The translations under genes were made by a program, and so were the position numbers. The notes below the pieces were generated by a model. That model worked only from the letters and a program-made list of their open reading frames with translations. It did not search any database and was not told the DNA's origin. This document shows positions 36,890-45,210 of a DNA stretch of 64,000 nucleotides, piece by piece; the stretch's first letter is position 1, and each line of letters opens with the position of its first letter. Source of the DNA: Aureimonas altamirensis (GTDB lineage: Bacteria; Pseudomonadota; Alphaproteobacteria; Rhizobiales; Rhizobiaceae); the NCBI RefSeq assembly GCF_023702225.1, contig NZ_JAMQCO010000006.1, forward strand, positions 228,550 to 292,549, written 5' to 3'.

Positions 36890-37266
36890 CTTTTGTCCCC
36901 TCAGATGTGACGCCTGCAGATACCGGCCATTTGGAACGCGGCCATCCCTCTTCGGAAATTGTTACCAACAAATTAACGCGCAAGGCAAGCCGCTAATGAC
37001 AAACGCGTGTTTCCGGGGTGATCGAGGGTAAATTTTCGCGCAAGGAAGCAAGATGAATGTATGGATGATAACGTGCGTTTCACTACCGTGCAAAAGGTTT
37101 CATCTTTTCCGATATCATTCACATGAATGATCTGCTGTCTGAGGGCTTGCGAAGGGCATGGCCGTGGAGCGGTTCATGACGGATTCAAGCCACAATTTGT
37201 ATCTGACCCCTAAAACATGCCATTGTGAGTTTGCCGCACGTTCGCGGTCGTTACCGAAAGACACTC
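36890..37266. promoter_or_regulatory. Divergent rlpA-cspA regulatory region with inverted repeat
   Basis: This 377-base gap carries the rlpA promoter on one strand and the cold-shock gene leader on the other. At 37115-37130 there is an exact inverted repeat TCATTCA-CA-TGAATGA, a candidate protein-binding site. The part next to cspA is consistent with the long 5' leader common in cold-shock genes. No promoter with both consensus hexamers is clear and no open frame stands out. Confidence 0.45.
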
Positions 37267-37476
37267 ATGGCTACTGGCACTGTTAAATTCTTCAACGCCG
37301 ACAAAGGGTTCGGCTTCATCACCCCGGACAATGGGGGTCCGGACACCTTCGTACACATCTCGGCGGTACAGAATTCGGGGATCACGGCCCTGAACGACGG
37401 CCAGAAGGTTTCCTACGACACCGAGCCGGATCGTCGCGGCAAGGGCGACAAGGCCGTAAACCTCAAGCTCCTTTAG
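37267..37476 (+). CDS. Cold-shock protein (CspA family)
   Basis: This 69-residue single cold-shock domain has both RNA-binding motifs, KGFGFITPD (RNP1) and TFVHISAV (RNP2). It binds single-stranded RNA or DNA and acts as an RNA chaperone. The ATG at 37267 is chosen because the protein then begins [10 protein letters not shown], as in the family, and GAAAG lies just upstream. Confidence 0.95.
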   Translation: MATGTVKFFNADKGFGFITPDNGGPDTFVHISAVQNSGITALNDGQKVSYDTEPDRRGKGDKAVNLKLL

Positions 37477-37486
37477 TTTCAAGGGC

Positions 37487-37513
37487 GGTGGCGGTGTCCA
37501 AGGCATCGCCACC
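37487..37513 (+). terminator. Hairpin after cspA
   Basis: GGTGGCG and CGCCACC form a seven-base-pair stem with a 13-base loop just after the cold-shock gene. No T-run follows, so it may be a weak or factor-assisted terminator. Confidence 0.4.
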
Positions 37514-37625
37514 GATCCAGTTGCGCGCCCCTCGGCGAGACGATAAAGACCGTTTCGACGGTCGTTCGTCGGCATCGCGCAGATCCCATTTTCGGTCGCG
37601 CTGATTCGCCGAAACGTTCGGCTGT

Positions 37626-37715
37626 GGAAGGGTGGCCGAGTGGTTTAAGGCAGCGGTCTTGAAAACCGCCGTGCGGGAGACCGTACCGTGGGTTCGAATC
37701 CCACCCCTTCCGCCA
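37626..37715 (+). tRNA. tRNA-Ser (anticodon UGA)
   Basis: A 90-base cloverleaf can be drawn. The acceptor stem pairs GGAAGGG with CCCTTCC, followed by G and an encoded CCA. The anticodon stem GCGGT/ACCGC encloses loop CTTGAAA with anticodon TGA. A long variable arm (GTGCGGGAGACCGTAC) marks it as a serine tRNA. The T arm contains GGTTCGAATCC. Its last 15 bases are the attachment site of the downstream island. Confidence 0.97.
37701..37715 (+). repeat. attL: island attachment site in the tRNA-Ser 3' end
   Basis: CCACCCCTTCCGCCA is the 3' end of the tRNA including CCA and is repeated exactly at 59731-59745. Integration here leaves the tRNA intact, the usual outcome for tyrosine-recombinase islands. 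Confidence 0.85.
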
Positions 37716-38152
37716 CTTCGCCGCCGATAGCGCGATATTGCCGCCCATAACTGCCGATCACCGCACAATATTTTCGGCTATTACGCTGTAAGTCCCGCCG
37801 ATAGCCCTCCATAGCACTATTAAATGAGGGTTCTCACTCACCCGACCATGCAGCATAGCCCACGCCGAAAATGGCCGCCGAGTGTTCGCCGGAAATCGTG
37901 CTTAGCGCGTGATGCCTTCACAACTCGCGATGACAGCTTGGCGCCACGAGTGGACATTTACCAACGCGCGCTAACCGGATATTCCGCTCGGCAAGCCGCA
38001 TGCAGTCAGATGACGAACTCCCTGCCTCGCGTATCTCGCTTGCCCCCAGCTATAGCTGATTTCACCGCCCCGACGCCTAGACTCACTCCGATGCGCGCAG
38101 GCCGTCCGAACCCGCGACAGCACTGCGATGTTTCTGAACGGGAACCGAACCC
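37716..38152. other. Non-coding left arm of the island
   Basis: This is 437 bases without a convincing gene between the tRNA and the ABC-3C ATPase gene. It is rich in short CGGCTAT/CCGATAG-type repeats in both orientations (for example at 37730, 37773 and 37797). The segment 37753-37792 resembles 48394-48433 inside the island. An integrase would normally stand here; I see no remnant of one. Confidence 0.5.
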
Positions 38153-40111
38153 CTAGACGTCCGGACGCGTCGGCCAATCCAGCGGAATGAGAGCGTTTCC
38201 TGATCCCCGCGTCCATCTCTCGCGTGTCGCAGCGACATAGCGGGAGTCATCCGCGAAGAAGGCGTGCTCGATCAGGAGAACCTGAAGACCGGATCGCCTC
38301 GAGGTTTCCGTGAACAGGAAATCGATGTGCTGGCGCATGGCTCGTACATCCTCGTCCTCTGTCTTACCGGAAATCTCGGTCTCGTCGTCGTCTCCGCTCG
38401 TCGGAAAATAGGGTCGGCTAACCTGATCGAGGACGAGCAGTCCCGGTACGGGCGCCTTCACAAGCTCGAAATAGCGCTGCAGCGCAAAAGAGAGGGCGAT
38501 ATGGACAGCCAGATAGTTCTGGTCCGACCCAACGTCCGGCATTCTCAGGACGGCGTCGCTGGCATCCTCGATCACCACCACCTCGGGCACGCGGCTGGAG
38601 AAGTCGAGGTCCGAGCCGATACACGGCGCGACCGTCGGAAGAATTTTGAAGGTCTCGGAGGCGAACTTCGACACCTTAGCTTCGGCGCGCTTTAGCTTGA
38701 TCTCGCGAGCCTCACGATTCACCCGCGCTTCGAGCTCCTGAATCTCCGTCCTCAGGCTGTCGAGATTGGTAGACAGTTGCTTGTCGTGGTCGCCGCTGGA
38801 CTCCAGGAAGAACGACACACGTCCGAGTAGATGGGCCCGTTGCTGTCCGAGATTGGCGAGTTGTCGCGTCTCTTCGGTCTGTCGCAGCCAAGTCTCGATC
38901 TGGCCGTCCACTTCCCGGAGTTCGGCGTTCAGGGCGCGGAACCGCGCATTGACCTCTTCGCCATGCTCGACCAGACGAGGTCGAACCCGTTCCACAGCGG
39001 CGCTCTCTGCGCGAATCGTCGTAAGAGTCGCCGTCAGGGCTTTCGCTGTTTCGCGCCCTTTTTCCGACGGCGCTTCACATACGGGACAGATACCAGCGAC
39101 GCCATTCAGGTGAAGGTGTTCCGCCAGCATCAGCTTCTCGCGCTGACGTGTCACGGCACCCTCGAACCCCGAGGCGTCCCGGATCGCCGCTCGGGCCGCC
39201 GCCATCTGGCGACGTGTGTCGGCAAGGTCGTCAAGAATGCCGCGCCGGCGCGTGTGCAGCGCGCCAATCTCGCCCTCGCTCGGATAGGCGTTCGCGGCCA
39301 GCCGCGTTTCGGCCACCTCGCGGACCTGGGCCAGTAGGGCCGCCTCGCTGGCGTCAGGCGACGGCGCCGCCGTCAGGCCGAACCGGTTCGCCTCGACCAA
39401 GAGGCTGAGCGCGCGCTGCTTCAGCGCGGTATCGACGGCGGCGCGATGTCGCTCGCGGGCCTCGCCCTTCTCCAGCGCCCTTTGCAGATGACGCAGACGG
39501 CGCTCGGCGAGCGCCCCGGCCTCATCCTGCACGCCCAGGAAGTAGGGCATCGAGCCCACGATATCCCGGGCCTTCGCCGCCTGTTCGAGACCATGGAGCA
39601 GCACCGTTTCGCTATAGATCACTTCCTTCGTCACGAAGAGGTATGGCGTCACGTGTCGGACAGTGGCCCGCCCTCTCGCACCCGGCTGACTGTTCTCGGC
39701 GATGCCGAGGTCGCCGATACCGAACGCGCGCTCGATGAAGGCCTTGGCAGCCTCCACATTGGTGGCACCGTCGAGATCCTCGACCTGATCGGGCAGCGAC
39801 AGGTCCCGGCCCGAATGGACGTACATGTAGCCGCTGGTGTCCTGACCAACGGGCGGGACGATCCGGGCGATAATCATTTCATCCGGCCCGGCGACCCATT
39901 TGACGCCCACGGCCACCACTCGCCTACGGACATGGGCCGGAAGCTCGCATTTGCTCGAACCGAGGCAGTAGTCGATGGCCTTGATCAGCGTCGACTTACC
40001 GGTGCCGGACGCGCCAGTGATGATATTCATCGCATCGGGCGTCAGGGTGACGTCGCGACGTTCGCCAGATACGCTCAGGAAGAAGATTGTGGCGATATTC
40101 CAGCGGATCAT
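38153..40111 (-). CDS. ABC-3C system ATPase (SMC/RecF-like, DUF3732 type)
   Basis: This 652-residue P-loop ATPase has Walker A GASGTGKS at residues 33-40, a coiled-coil-rich middle (about 195-530), a cysteine pair CPVC at 342-345 between the coils like a small zinc-hook, and a Walker B-type segment GLLVLDQVSRPYF at about 575 followed by LLIEHAFF. This is the architecture of the SMC-like ATPase in ABC-three-component conflict systems. Its start overlaps the stop of the middle-component gene (ATGA); a longer open frame upstream is antisense to nothing real and is just that gene read in another frame. It probably senses invading nucleic acid and licenses the effector encoded at 40590-41813. Confidence 0.85.
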   Translation of the reverse strand: MIRWNIATIFFLSVSGERRDVTLTPDAMNIITGASGTGKSTLIKAIDYCLGSSKCELPAHVRRRVVAVGVKWVAGPDEMIIARIVPPVGQDTSGYMYVHSGRDLSLPDQVEDLDGATNVEAAKAFIERAFGIGDLGIAENSQPGARGRATVRHVTPYLFVTKEVIYSETVLLHGLEQAAKARDIVGSMPYFLGVQDEAGALAERRLRHLQRALEKGEARERHRAAVDTALKQRALSLLVEANRFGLTAAPSPDASEAALLAQVREVAETRLAANAYPSEGEIGALHTRRRGILDDLADTRRQMAAARAAIRDASGFEGAVTRQREKLMLAEHLHLNGVAGICPVCEAPSEKGRETAKALTATLTTIRAESAAVERVRPRLVEHGEEVNARFRALNAELREVDGQIETWLRQTEETRQLANLGQQRAHLLGRVSFFLESSGDHDKQLSTNLDSLRTEIQELEARVNREAREIKLKRAEAKVSKFASETFKILPTVAPCIGSDLDFSSRVPEVVVIEDASDAVLRMPDVGSDQNYLAVHIALSFALQRYFELVKAPVPGLLVLDQVSRPYFPTSGDDDETEISGKTEDEDVRAMRQHIDFLFTETSRRSGLQVLLIEHAFFADDSRYVAATRERWTRGSGNALIPLDWPTRPDV

Positions 40112-40593
40112 ACGGTCAGTCCCATCATATCGAAAACGGTACGGGTCGATCCCGCGTCGGCGAACCAGTACCCAAGCCGCTCGGCGCGCTTCACCGCTTG
40201 CGCTGGTTGATCGGTCAGCGCCTTGACCGCACTCGCCTTGAGCTTTTCGGGCCCAATCTTGAGGCGACCGTCGGCTTCGAAAGTCACGACCTCGATGAAG
40301 GCGCTGAATCGCACCCCCTCGGTGACGATCTCCAGGGTCTTGTTTACCCGTTCGGCCAGACCGATCTGCACCTCGGGCCGCCGTTGCAGCCACATGGCGA
40401 GCCCGGTCTTCTTGTTTGTTCCCTCGAAGCTCGGTCCAAGGTCTCCGGACAGGGCGATCGGCAAGGCAATGTAAGCTGTCGCAAGGTCCGGACCGCGTCC
40501 CTTGGTCACCGCATAGGCATCGACGAAGGCGGCCAGGACAAAGGCGCAGAAGGCAGGGTTGGTCTCTGAATAGACATCGTGCGCGACCCTCAC
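40108..40593 (-). CDS. ABC-3C system middle component
   Basis: This 161-residue protein has no motif of known catalytic type. Its N-terminal ETNPAFCAFVLAAFVDAY, central KTGLAMWLQRRPEVQIGLAERV and C-terminal LGYWFADAGSTRTVFDMMGL resemble the 'three component ABC system middle component' family. It sits between effector and ATPase genes with four-base overlaps on both sides (ATGA), so the three products are made in fixed proportion. It is thought to bridge the ATPase and effector. Confidence 0.78.
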   Translation of the reverse strand: MRVAHDVYSETNPAFCAFVLAAFVDAYAVTKGRGPDLATAYIALPIALSGDLGPSFEGTNKKTGLAMWLQRRPEVQIGLAERVNKTLEIVTEGVRFSAFIEVVTFEADGRLKIGPEKLKASAVKALTDQPAQAVKRAERLGYWFADAGSTRTVFDMMGLTV

Positions 40594-41813
40594 TCATCGC
40601 CTCCGAGCAGGGCTTCGAAGTCCGCGTGCCAGCCGACCTTCAAATCGATCGCGAGGACCTGGTAGCTACCGCGCACATAGTAGGAGGCATCCCAGCCCTT
40701 GGTGATCGGGCGAATGGTGTTGGGTGCCTGATGATGTGACCACCGGAGGATCTTGAGGCCCGCCTCAGCCCGTTCCGGGGCCTCCAAGCCAGCGCAGTCG
40801 CCGCACATCTGGGCGTGATGATCAGACCATTCGAGTTGGAGCAACCGATCGTACTCTCCGATGGTCGTCGCCATGGCGGGGTTGGCGTTGGTCCACTTTC
40901 CCCGCTGCTCGCGCGCCTTCCACTCCTCCCGGATCGCCCGCGTGAGATCTGCGTCCAGCCCGTTCACGAGATGAATCTGGCGCGCAAGCATGCCATCCGG
41001 CTGGTAGTCGGCGGGCGGCGTCGACAGTTCGAAATCCGCAGTCAGGACATCCTGCTCGATCTCCGCCACGATAGCGCTGTACTTCTGCTGCAGCTCGGCG
41101 CGTGAAATCACCACGTCCCGCTGGCCACACAGCGAATAGACGATCTCCCGATCCCACCATTGCATCAGGCGGACGGCGACCGCGGGCCTGTCGGCTGGCG
41201 GCAGAAGTATGAGCTCGGTCGCCACCGCCTGCTCAATTTCCGGAAGCGTAAGGCTGTCCGGCTTGAGGACGACACTTCGCAGCAGGTTGGCGCGGGTCGC
41301 GTCGCTTAACGCCAGAAACGCCTCGCAGCCTGCCGCCCGATCCGCGTGCGGTGCCGGGGCCTTTGCGGTGACAGCCTGCAGACGCTCGGTCCTGACGCGG
41401 GTCGCCTCTGCGACCAGGGCGGCGAGCAACGCGGCGCGGTCCGAGCCAGCCGTGAGCAGAACCTCCAGCCCGTTGTCCTTCGCCAACGGCGCCACCGTCA
41501 CCAGATGGAGGGAGGTTTCGGCGAGCGTGATGTTCGGAAGGATGTCGATCCAAACCTTGAGGGTCTTCCACAAGGCCACGGACTTCAGCGACAGCGGCGC
41601 GGGCGTCGCGGCCATCGAGTGCTTGAGCTGGTGTAGGAGGGTATGGCCGTCAATCTTGACCTCGACGTCGTCCAGTTGCTCGACCGCGACGGCGGCGTCA
41701 TCGGCCTTCTGCTGCAGTAGCAGGAGCAAGGCGTAGAACGCCTGATAGTAGAAGCCCTGCCAAGCCGCTCCCGCAGCATGCCCCTTCGTCGCTGTCGCCG
41801 AACCCTGCTGCAT
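40590..41813 (-). CDS. ABC-3C system effector with predicted Cap4/DUF4297-like nuclease domain
   Basis: This 407-residue protein begins with a segment typical of the dsDNA-endonuclease domain of Cap4/DUF4297-like effectors: GAAWQGFYYQAFYALL near residue 15, then VEQLDDVEVKIDG and LHQLKHS at about 45-66, where Glu45, Asp49, Gln62 and Lys64 would form a PD-(D/E)xK-type site. The remaining 300 residues are mostly helical and match the C-terminal part of ABC-3C effector proteins only in general character. It is the first gene of the three-gene operon. Nuclease activity is inferred from the motif. Confidence 0.72.
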   Translation of the reverse strand: MQQGSATATKGHAAGAAWQGFYYQAFYALLLLLQQKADDAAVAVEQLDDVEVKIDGHTLLHQLKHSMAATPAPLSLKSVALWKTLKVWIDILPNITLAETSLHLVTVAPLAKDNGLEVLLTAGSDRAALLAALVAEATRVRTERLQAVTAKAPAPHADRAAGCEAFLALSDATRANLLRSVVLKPDSLTLPEIEQAVATELILLPPADRPAVAVRLMQWWDREIVYSLCGQRDVVISRAELQQKYSAIVAEIEQDVLTADFELSTPPADYQPDGMLARQIHLVNGLDADLTRAIREEWKAREQRGKWTNANPAMATTIGEYDRLLQLEWSDHHAQMCGDCAGLEAPERAEAGLKILRWSHHQAPNTIRPITKGWDASYYVRGSYQVLAIDLKVGWHADFEALLGGDE

Positions 41814-42042
41814 TATGCTCCTAGATGAAATAGCCTAACACTCATTCCCGTAAGCCTAAGCATATTTCCGCAGGCTTTGCCTTATCCAGCTTTCCTTCTT
41901 GCTGATGACCGCGGGCGATCCAATCGAATGTGGACACGGTCACTGTAAAAGACGGCGTCGTCGTGGCGAGCCGACAGCCGACTGGCAGGTTCAAGGCGCT
42001 AACCTAGAGGAAGGCCACCTGCAGGGGCGACAGTTCGACATC

Positions 42043-43080
42043 TCATGCGCAAAGGTCGCCAATCTCGCGTTCAACGAGCCGGAAACGCTCCTTAACCTCT
42101 TCGCCCGCATAAAAAGCAAGCATGTCTTCCTTCGTGAGGGTCCCCTCGGTGAGAAACTTGATGAGGTAGCGCTGATTGAATTCAGCAAGAAGGATGCCTT
42201 TCTCGATCTGTGCGAGGATTTGCTTCATATTGTCGATATTGGCGGTGACGAGATGCTTCACCAGCGCCATGTCGCGCGCATCCTTGATCAGCCGGTTCAC
42301 GATGATCTTGAGGACGTCGGTGTCCAGCTCGAGTGTCTTCGCATTAAGCGCGATGTCGCGTGCCAGCATGTAAGCGATGGCGAGGTTGCGATAATCGCCC
42401 TTCTGGGAATCGATAATCGCGATCAGCCCGATACCGGGGAGGAATTTCAGGTCCTGGACAGCGGCGAGGATGCTGTTGTCGACGAGCGAGGCGTCGAAGA
42501 CGATGATTCCGGCCTGCCCGTCGCGATTGGCCTGCGCTTCGAGTAGCTGGCTCCAGGCCGTATCCGCTTTTTTGGTGAAGACATCCTTGGTCTGGATGTC
42601 ACCGAGGCGGATGCTCTTGTCGAACTTGCATTCGATCGCGATCCGTTTTCCACTGTCGCCAGCAAGATGGCAAACAATGTCGCCCGTCTTGTTTCGACGG
42701 ATTGCACCGGCACGGTCACCGGTCAGCTCGATACGGTCGGCGAGCTTCTGGCGATCAAAAAACTCCGACAGGAAGTCGGCGATATCGGCCTCGGCGAGCA
42801 CGCCCTTCACCGCCGACCGGTAGAAAAGCTCCTTCTTCATATCGAAGATAAGTTTCAGGCTTTCGAGCTCGGTCCCGAGTTCGTTCGCTGTCCGCGAGAG
42901 GAAGCTCGAGAGCCGGTCCTCCATGAGAGCCAAGACGCCGATATAGAGCGCCTTGTGAAGCTGCTCGTCGCGATCGGCGGCGGGAACCTTATTGAAGAAC
43001 TCGAACAGGATCTTGTTGTCGACCTCGAAGGCACCAAACTGAACGCGACTATTTTTCTGGTCAAGGCTGACAAGTGGCAT
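42043..43080 (-). CDS. PD-(D/E)xK nuclease-like protein of the SIR2-HerA operon
   Basis: This 345-residue protein begins MPLVSLDQKN. The first 110 residues are helical. A restriction-endonuclease core follows: GDIVCHLAG (Asp134), then RIAIECKFDKS (Glu150, Lys152), then helices and IIVFDAS. That spacing fits the PD-(D/E)xK fold. Residues 250-345 are helical with LARDIALN and LIKFLTEG. It starts one base after the KTSC gene stop and is the last gene of a four-gene operon with SIR2 and HerA. The reaction (DNA cleavage) is inferred from the motif; family membership beyond this is not recognised. Confidence 0.72.
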   Translation of the reverse strand: MPLVSLDQKNSRVQFGAFEVDNKILFEFFNKVPAADRDEQLHKALYIGVLALMEDRLSSFLSRTANELGTELESLKLIFDMKKELFYRSAVKGVLAEADIADFLSEFFDRQKLADRIELTGDRAGAIRRNKTGDIVCHLAGDSGKRIAIECKFDKSIRLGDIQTKDVFTKKADTAWSQLLEAQANRDGQAGIIVFDASLVDNSILAAVQDLKFLPGIGLIAIIDSQKGDYRNLAIAYMLARDIALNAKTLELDTDVLKIIVNRLIKDARDMALVKHLVTANIDNMKQILAQIEKGILLAEFNQRYLIKFLTEGTLTKEDMLAFYAGEEVKERFRLVEREIGDLCA

Positions 43081-43081
43081 A

Positions 43082-43300
43082 TTAGACCCGGCTGTAGCGA
43101 TAATGACCTTTGATGGTCGACGCGAGGAAAGTCCCCTTCGATCCGGCCTGATCGAAGGCCTGCGCAATCTGCGGCGGCACATCATAATAATGATAGCGGG
43201 TGCTGTTGAGAAACTCGACCTCGAGCAGCAGCTGATCTTCATCGTAGCGGATTGCGGCGATGTTTGACGAGGTAAAGGGGGCGAAATCCTGCCAGGCCAT
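43082..43300 (-). CDS. Small KTSC-domain protein
   Basis: This 72-residue protein is almost entirely a KTSC domain: SSNIAAIRYDEDQLLLEVEF, then the tyrosine-rich YHYYDVPPQIAQAF and FLASTIKGHYRYSRV. KTSC domains are short folds found beside nucleic-acid-binding modules and are suspected of binding RNA. It lies five bases after the HerA stop and one base before the nuclease gene. It is too short to have been required for HerA function, so it may regulate or guide the nuclease. Confidence 0.78.
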   Translation of the reverse strand: MAWQDFAPFTSSNIAAIRYDEDQLLLEVEFLNSTRYHYYDVPPQIAQAFDQAGSKGTFLASTIKGHYRYSRV

Positions 43301-43305
43301 ATGTG

Positions 43306-45210
43306 TTATTCCTTCTTGGGCGGGGTGGGGACCGGGTTCTGCTGGAGCCAAGTCTCGACAAAATAGCGATAGTCCGCGGCGATGTGCATTTTCAGGTTCC
43401 AACCGCCTGGTGTCATCGAATCCTCGGGCGCGGCTTCGTCGCAGATCAGCGGATCCTGACTGTCGGGGCGACGATCGCGAGGCGGCGCCTGGATCATTGT
43501 CCGCATCGGGAGTCTTACCGCTTCGCCCAGAATGATAGCCTCGCCGGTGCGCAGCACCGGCAACATGCTCGTCAAACCTTCAAGGTTGTCAGAGAGCGCG
43601 CTGGTCACATGTGAGCGATCGGTGGCGTTGCTCAAGCGCATTGCAAAGAAGGTCCCGCATTGTGACAGGATCGTGGGATTGATCTCGGCCGGGCGCTGGC
43701 TGACGATCATCGCGCCGATCCCATATTTGCGCCCTTCCTTGACTATGCGCTGGGTCGCGATCGAGGCGGCGCTGCTGCCATTGTCGCCAAGATAGCTGTG
43801 CGCTTCTTCCATCACGACGAGCAGCGGGCGTTCGCGCCCGCCCTCCGAGAGGTTACGCGCCCAGAAGAGACCATCGTAAAGGACGCGCAAGATGTTGCCG
43901 ATGATATCGTTCGTCACCGTCGAGGGAATGCCTGACAGGTCGAGGATCGTGATCGGCTTGTCACTGCCGAGCCATTGACCGACGAGATCCGCGAGCGTCT
44001 TGGTCGTCGTGCCGTCGAGCTCGGGATGCCAGTCGCCGGCCTTCAGCAGGAAGTCGTAGCGCGCGACGCGAAGCCGAGCGCCGAGCGCCTCAAGCGGCCC
44101 CCGGATGTTGAGGACGTCCGGGAGCCAATTGATCTTCTCCGGATCAGCGGCGACATTCTTGACCTTGCGAAAGCGCGGCGGGACCGCGGCCTGCGCATCC
44201 CCCACGATCTTCGCGCCCAAAGGATCGCATTCGTAGGCCCAGGTCGCCTGATCTGACGGGTTTGCGCCGCCGGCGCTGAGATAGGTTCCGAACTCGCGAC
44301 AATAGAGGTCATGCCAGAGCTTGTTGAGCGAGAAAGGTACCGGGCTATCGGCGGTGATGCTGGCGGAATCGACACCGGCGATCGGCTGCGCCGTTAGGCT
44401 TGCGATCTTGGCCTCGAGTATCTGCTCGAGGATGATGTTGCGTGCTTTTCCATCGGGCGGGAGGCTTCCGAATGTCACCCGCATGAGCTCATCGAAGCTA
44501 AGCGCCCAGAAAGGGATACACAGCCGATGCTCATTGGCGTTGCGGGCATCCGGGCTGATCTTGAAGATATTCGCTCGGTCGCCGAGTGCCTTGCCATATT
44601 CGCCGTGGAGATCGAGCACGACGATCCGCGCTGAAGGGAAGCGCCTTTCATCCGACAGGACGTTCAACAGCCCCGCGACTGTTGTCGACTTACCTGAGCC
44701 GGTCGTGCCAACGACCGCGCTGTGGCGCGTCACGAGTTTATTGACGTCGACAAGTGCGTCAATCGACTCGCTGCCTGCCACATGACCGACCCGGACCAGA
44801 TGATTCTGCTTGTCCGACCGGCCATAGATCGCCTGGAGATCTGCCTCAGAGACGAGATGGACCTCGTCCTCGAAGGTCGGATATTGCGAGATGCCACGCT
44901 GGAACCGGCCTGTCCTATAGCCCTCGCCGATCAGCTGGACTGTCATCCAGCGCAGCCCGTTGGGCATCGAAAGTGCGGCCTTCTCGGGAACCGCACTGGC
45001 GCCTACCTGCGACACGATCCCATATAGGTCGACATAGCCGATTGGAATTTTAACAAAGCTACCGATCTGGCCGATTTTATGGCCCTGACCGTGGACAAAG
45101 CTCAGGCCCGAGAAGCGGTCCGACGTCAAGGTGACGCTGACCGAAGTGCCGCTGACGTCCTGGACAGTGCCGATCACTGTTGCCCGGTTGGCCAGATCAG
45201 GCTGGATCAT
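43306..45210 (-). CDS. HerA-like ATPase/helicase of a SIR2-HerA defence system
   Basis: This 634-residue protein has an N-terminal HAS-barrel-like domain (about 1-150), then a HerA/FtsK-type ATPase: Walker A VVGTTGSGKSTTV at about 167-178, DLHGEYGKAL at about 201, Walker B LLVVMEEAHSYL at about 478, then VSQRPAEINPTILSQC. HerA rings translocate DNA. In SIR2-HerA systems the HerA hexamer assembles with SIR2, which depletes NAD on phage infection. Its first 14 bases overlap the end of the SIR2 gene, so the two are made together. Confidence 0.9.
   Translation of the reverse strand: MIQPDLANRATVIGTVQDVSGTSVSVTLTSDRFSGLSFVHGQGHKIGQIGSFVKIPIGYVDLYGIVSQVGASAVPEKAALSMPNGLRWMTVQLIGEGYRTGRFQRGISQYPTFEDEVHLVSEADLQAIYGRSDKQNHLVRVGHVAGSESIDALVDVNKLVTRHSAVVGTTGSGKSTTVAGLLNVLSDERRFPSARIVVLDLHGEYGKALGDRANIFKISPDARNANEHRLCIPFWALSFDELMRVTFGSLPPDGKARNIILEQILEAKIASLTAQPIAGVDSASITADSPVPFSLNKLWHDLYCREFGTYLSAGGANPSDQATWAYECDPLGAKIVGDAQAAVPPRFRKVKNVAADPEKINWLPDVLNIRGPLEALGARLRVARYDFLLKAGDWHPELDGTTTKTLADLVGQWLGSDKPITILDLSGIPSTVTNDIIGNILRVLYDGLFWARNLSEGGRERPLLVVMEEAHSYLGDNGSSAASIATQRIVKEGRKYGIGAMIVSQRPAEINPTILSQCGTFFAMRLSNATDRSHVTSALSDNLEGLTSMLPVLRTGEAIILGEAVRLPMRTMIQAPPRDRRPDSQDPLICDEAAPEDSMTPGGWNLKMHIAADYRYFVETWLQQNPVPTPPKKE

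Noticed and set aside
37716..38152. A possible integrase remnant beside the tRNA
   Set aside because: I looked for the tyrosine-recombinase R-H-R-Y pattern in all frames here and saw none.
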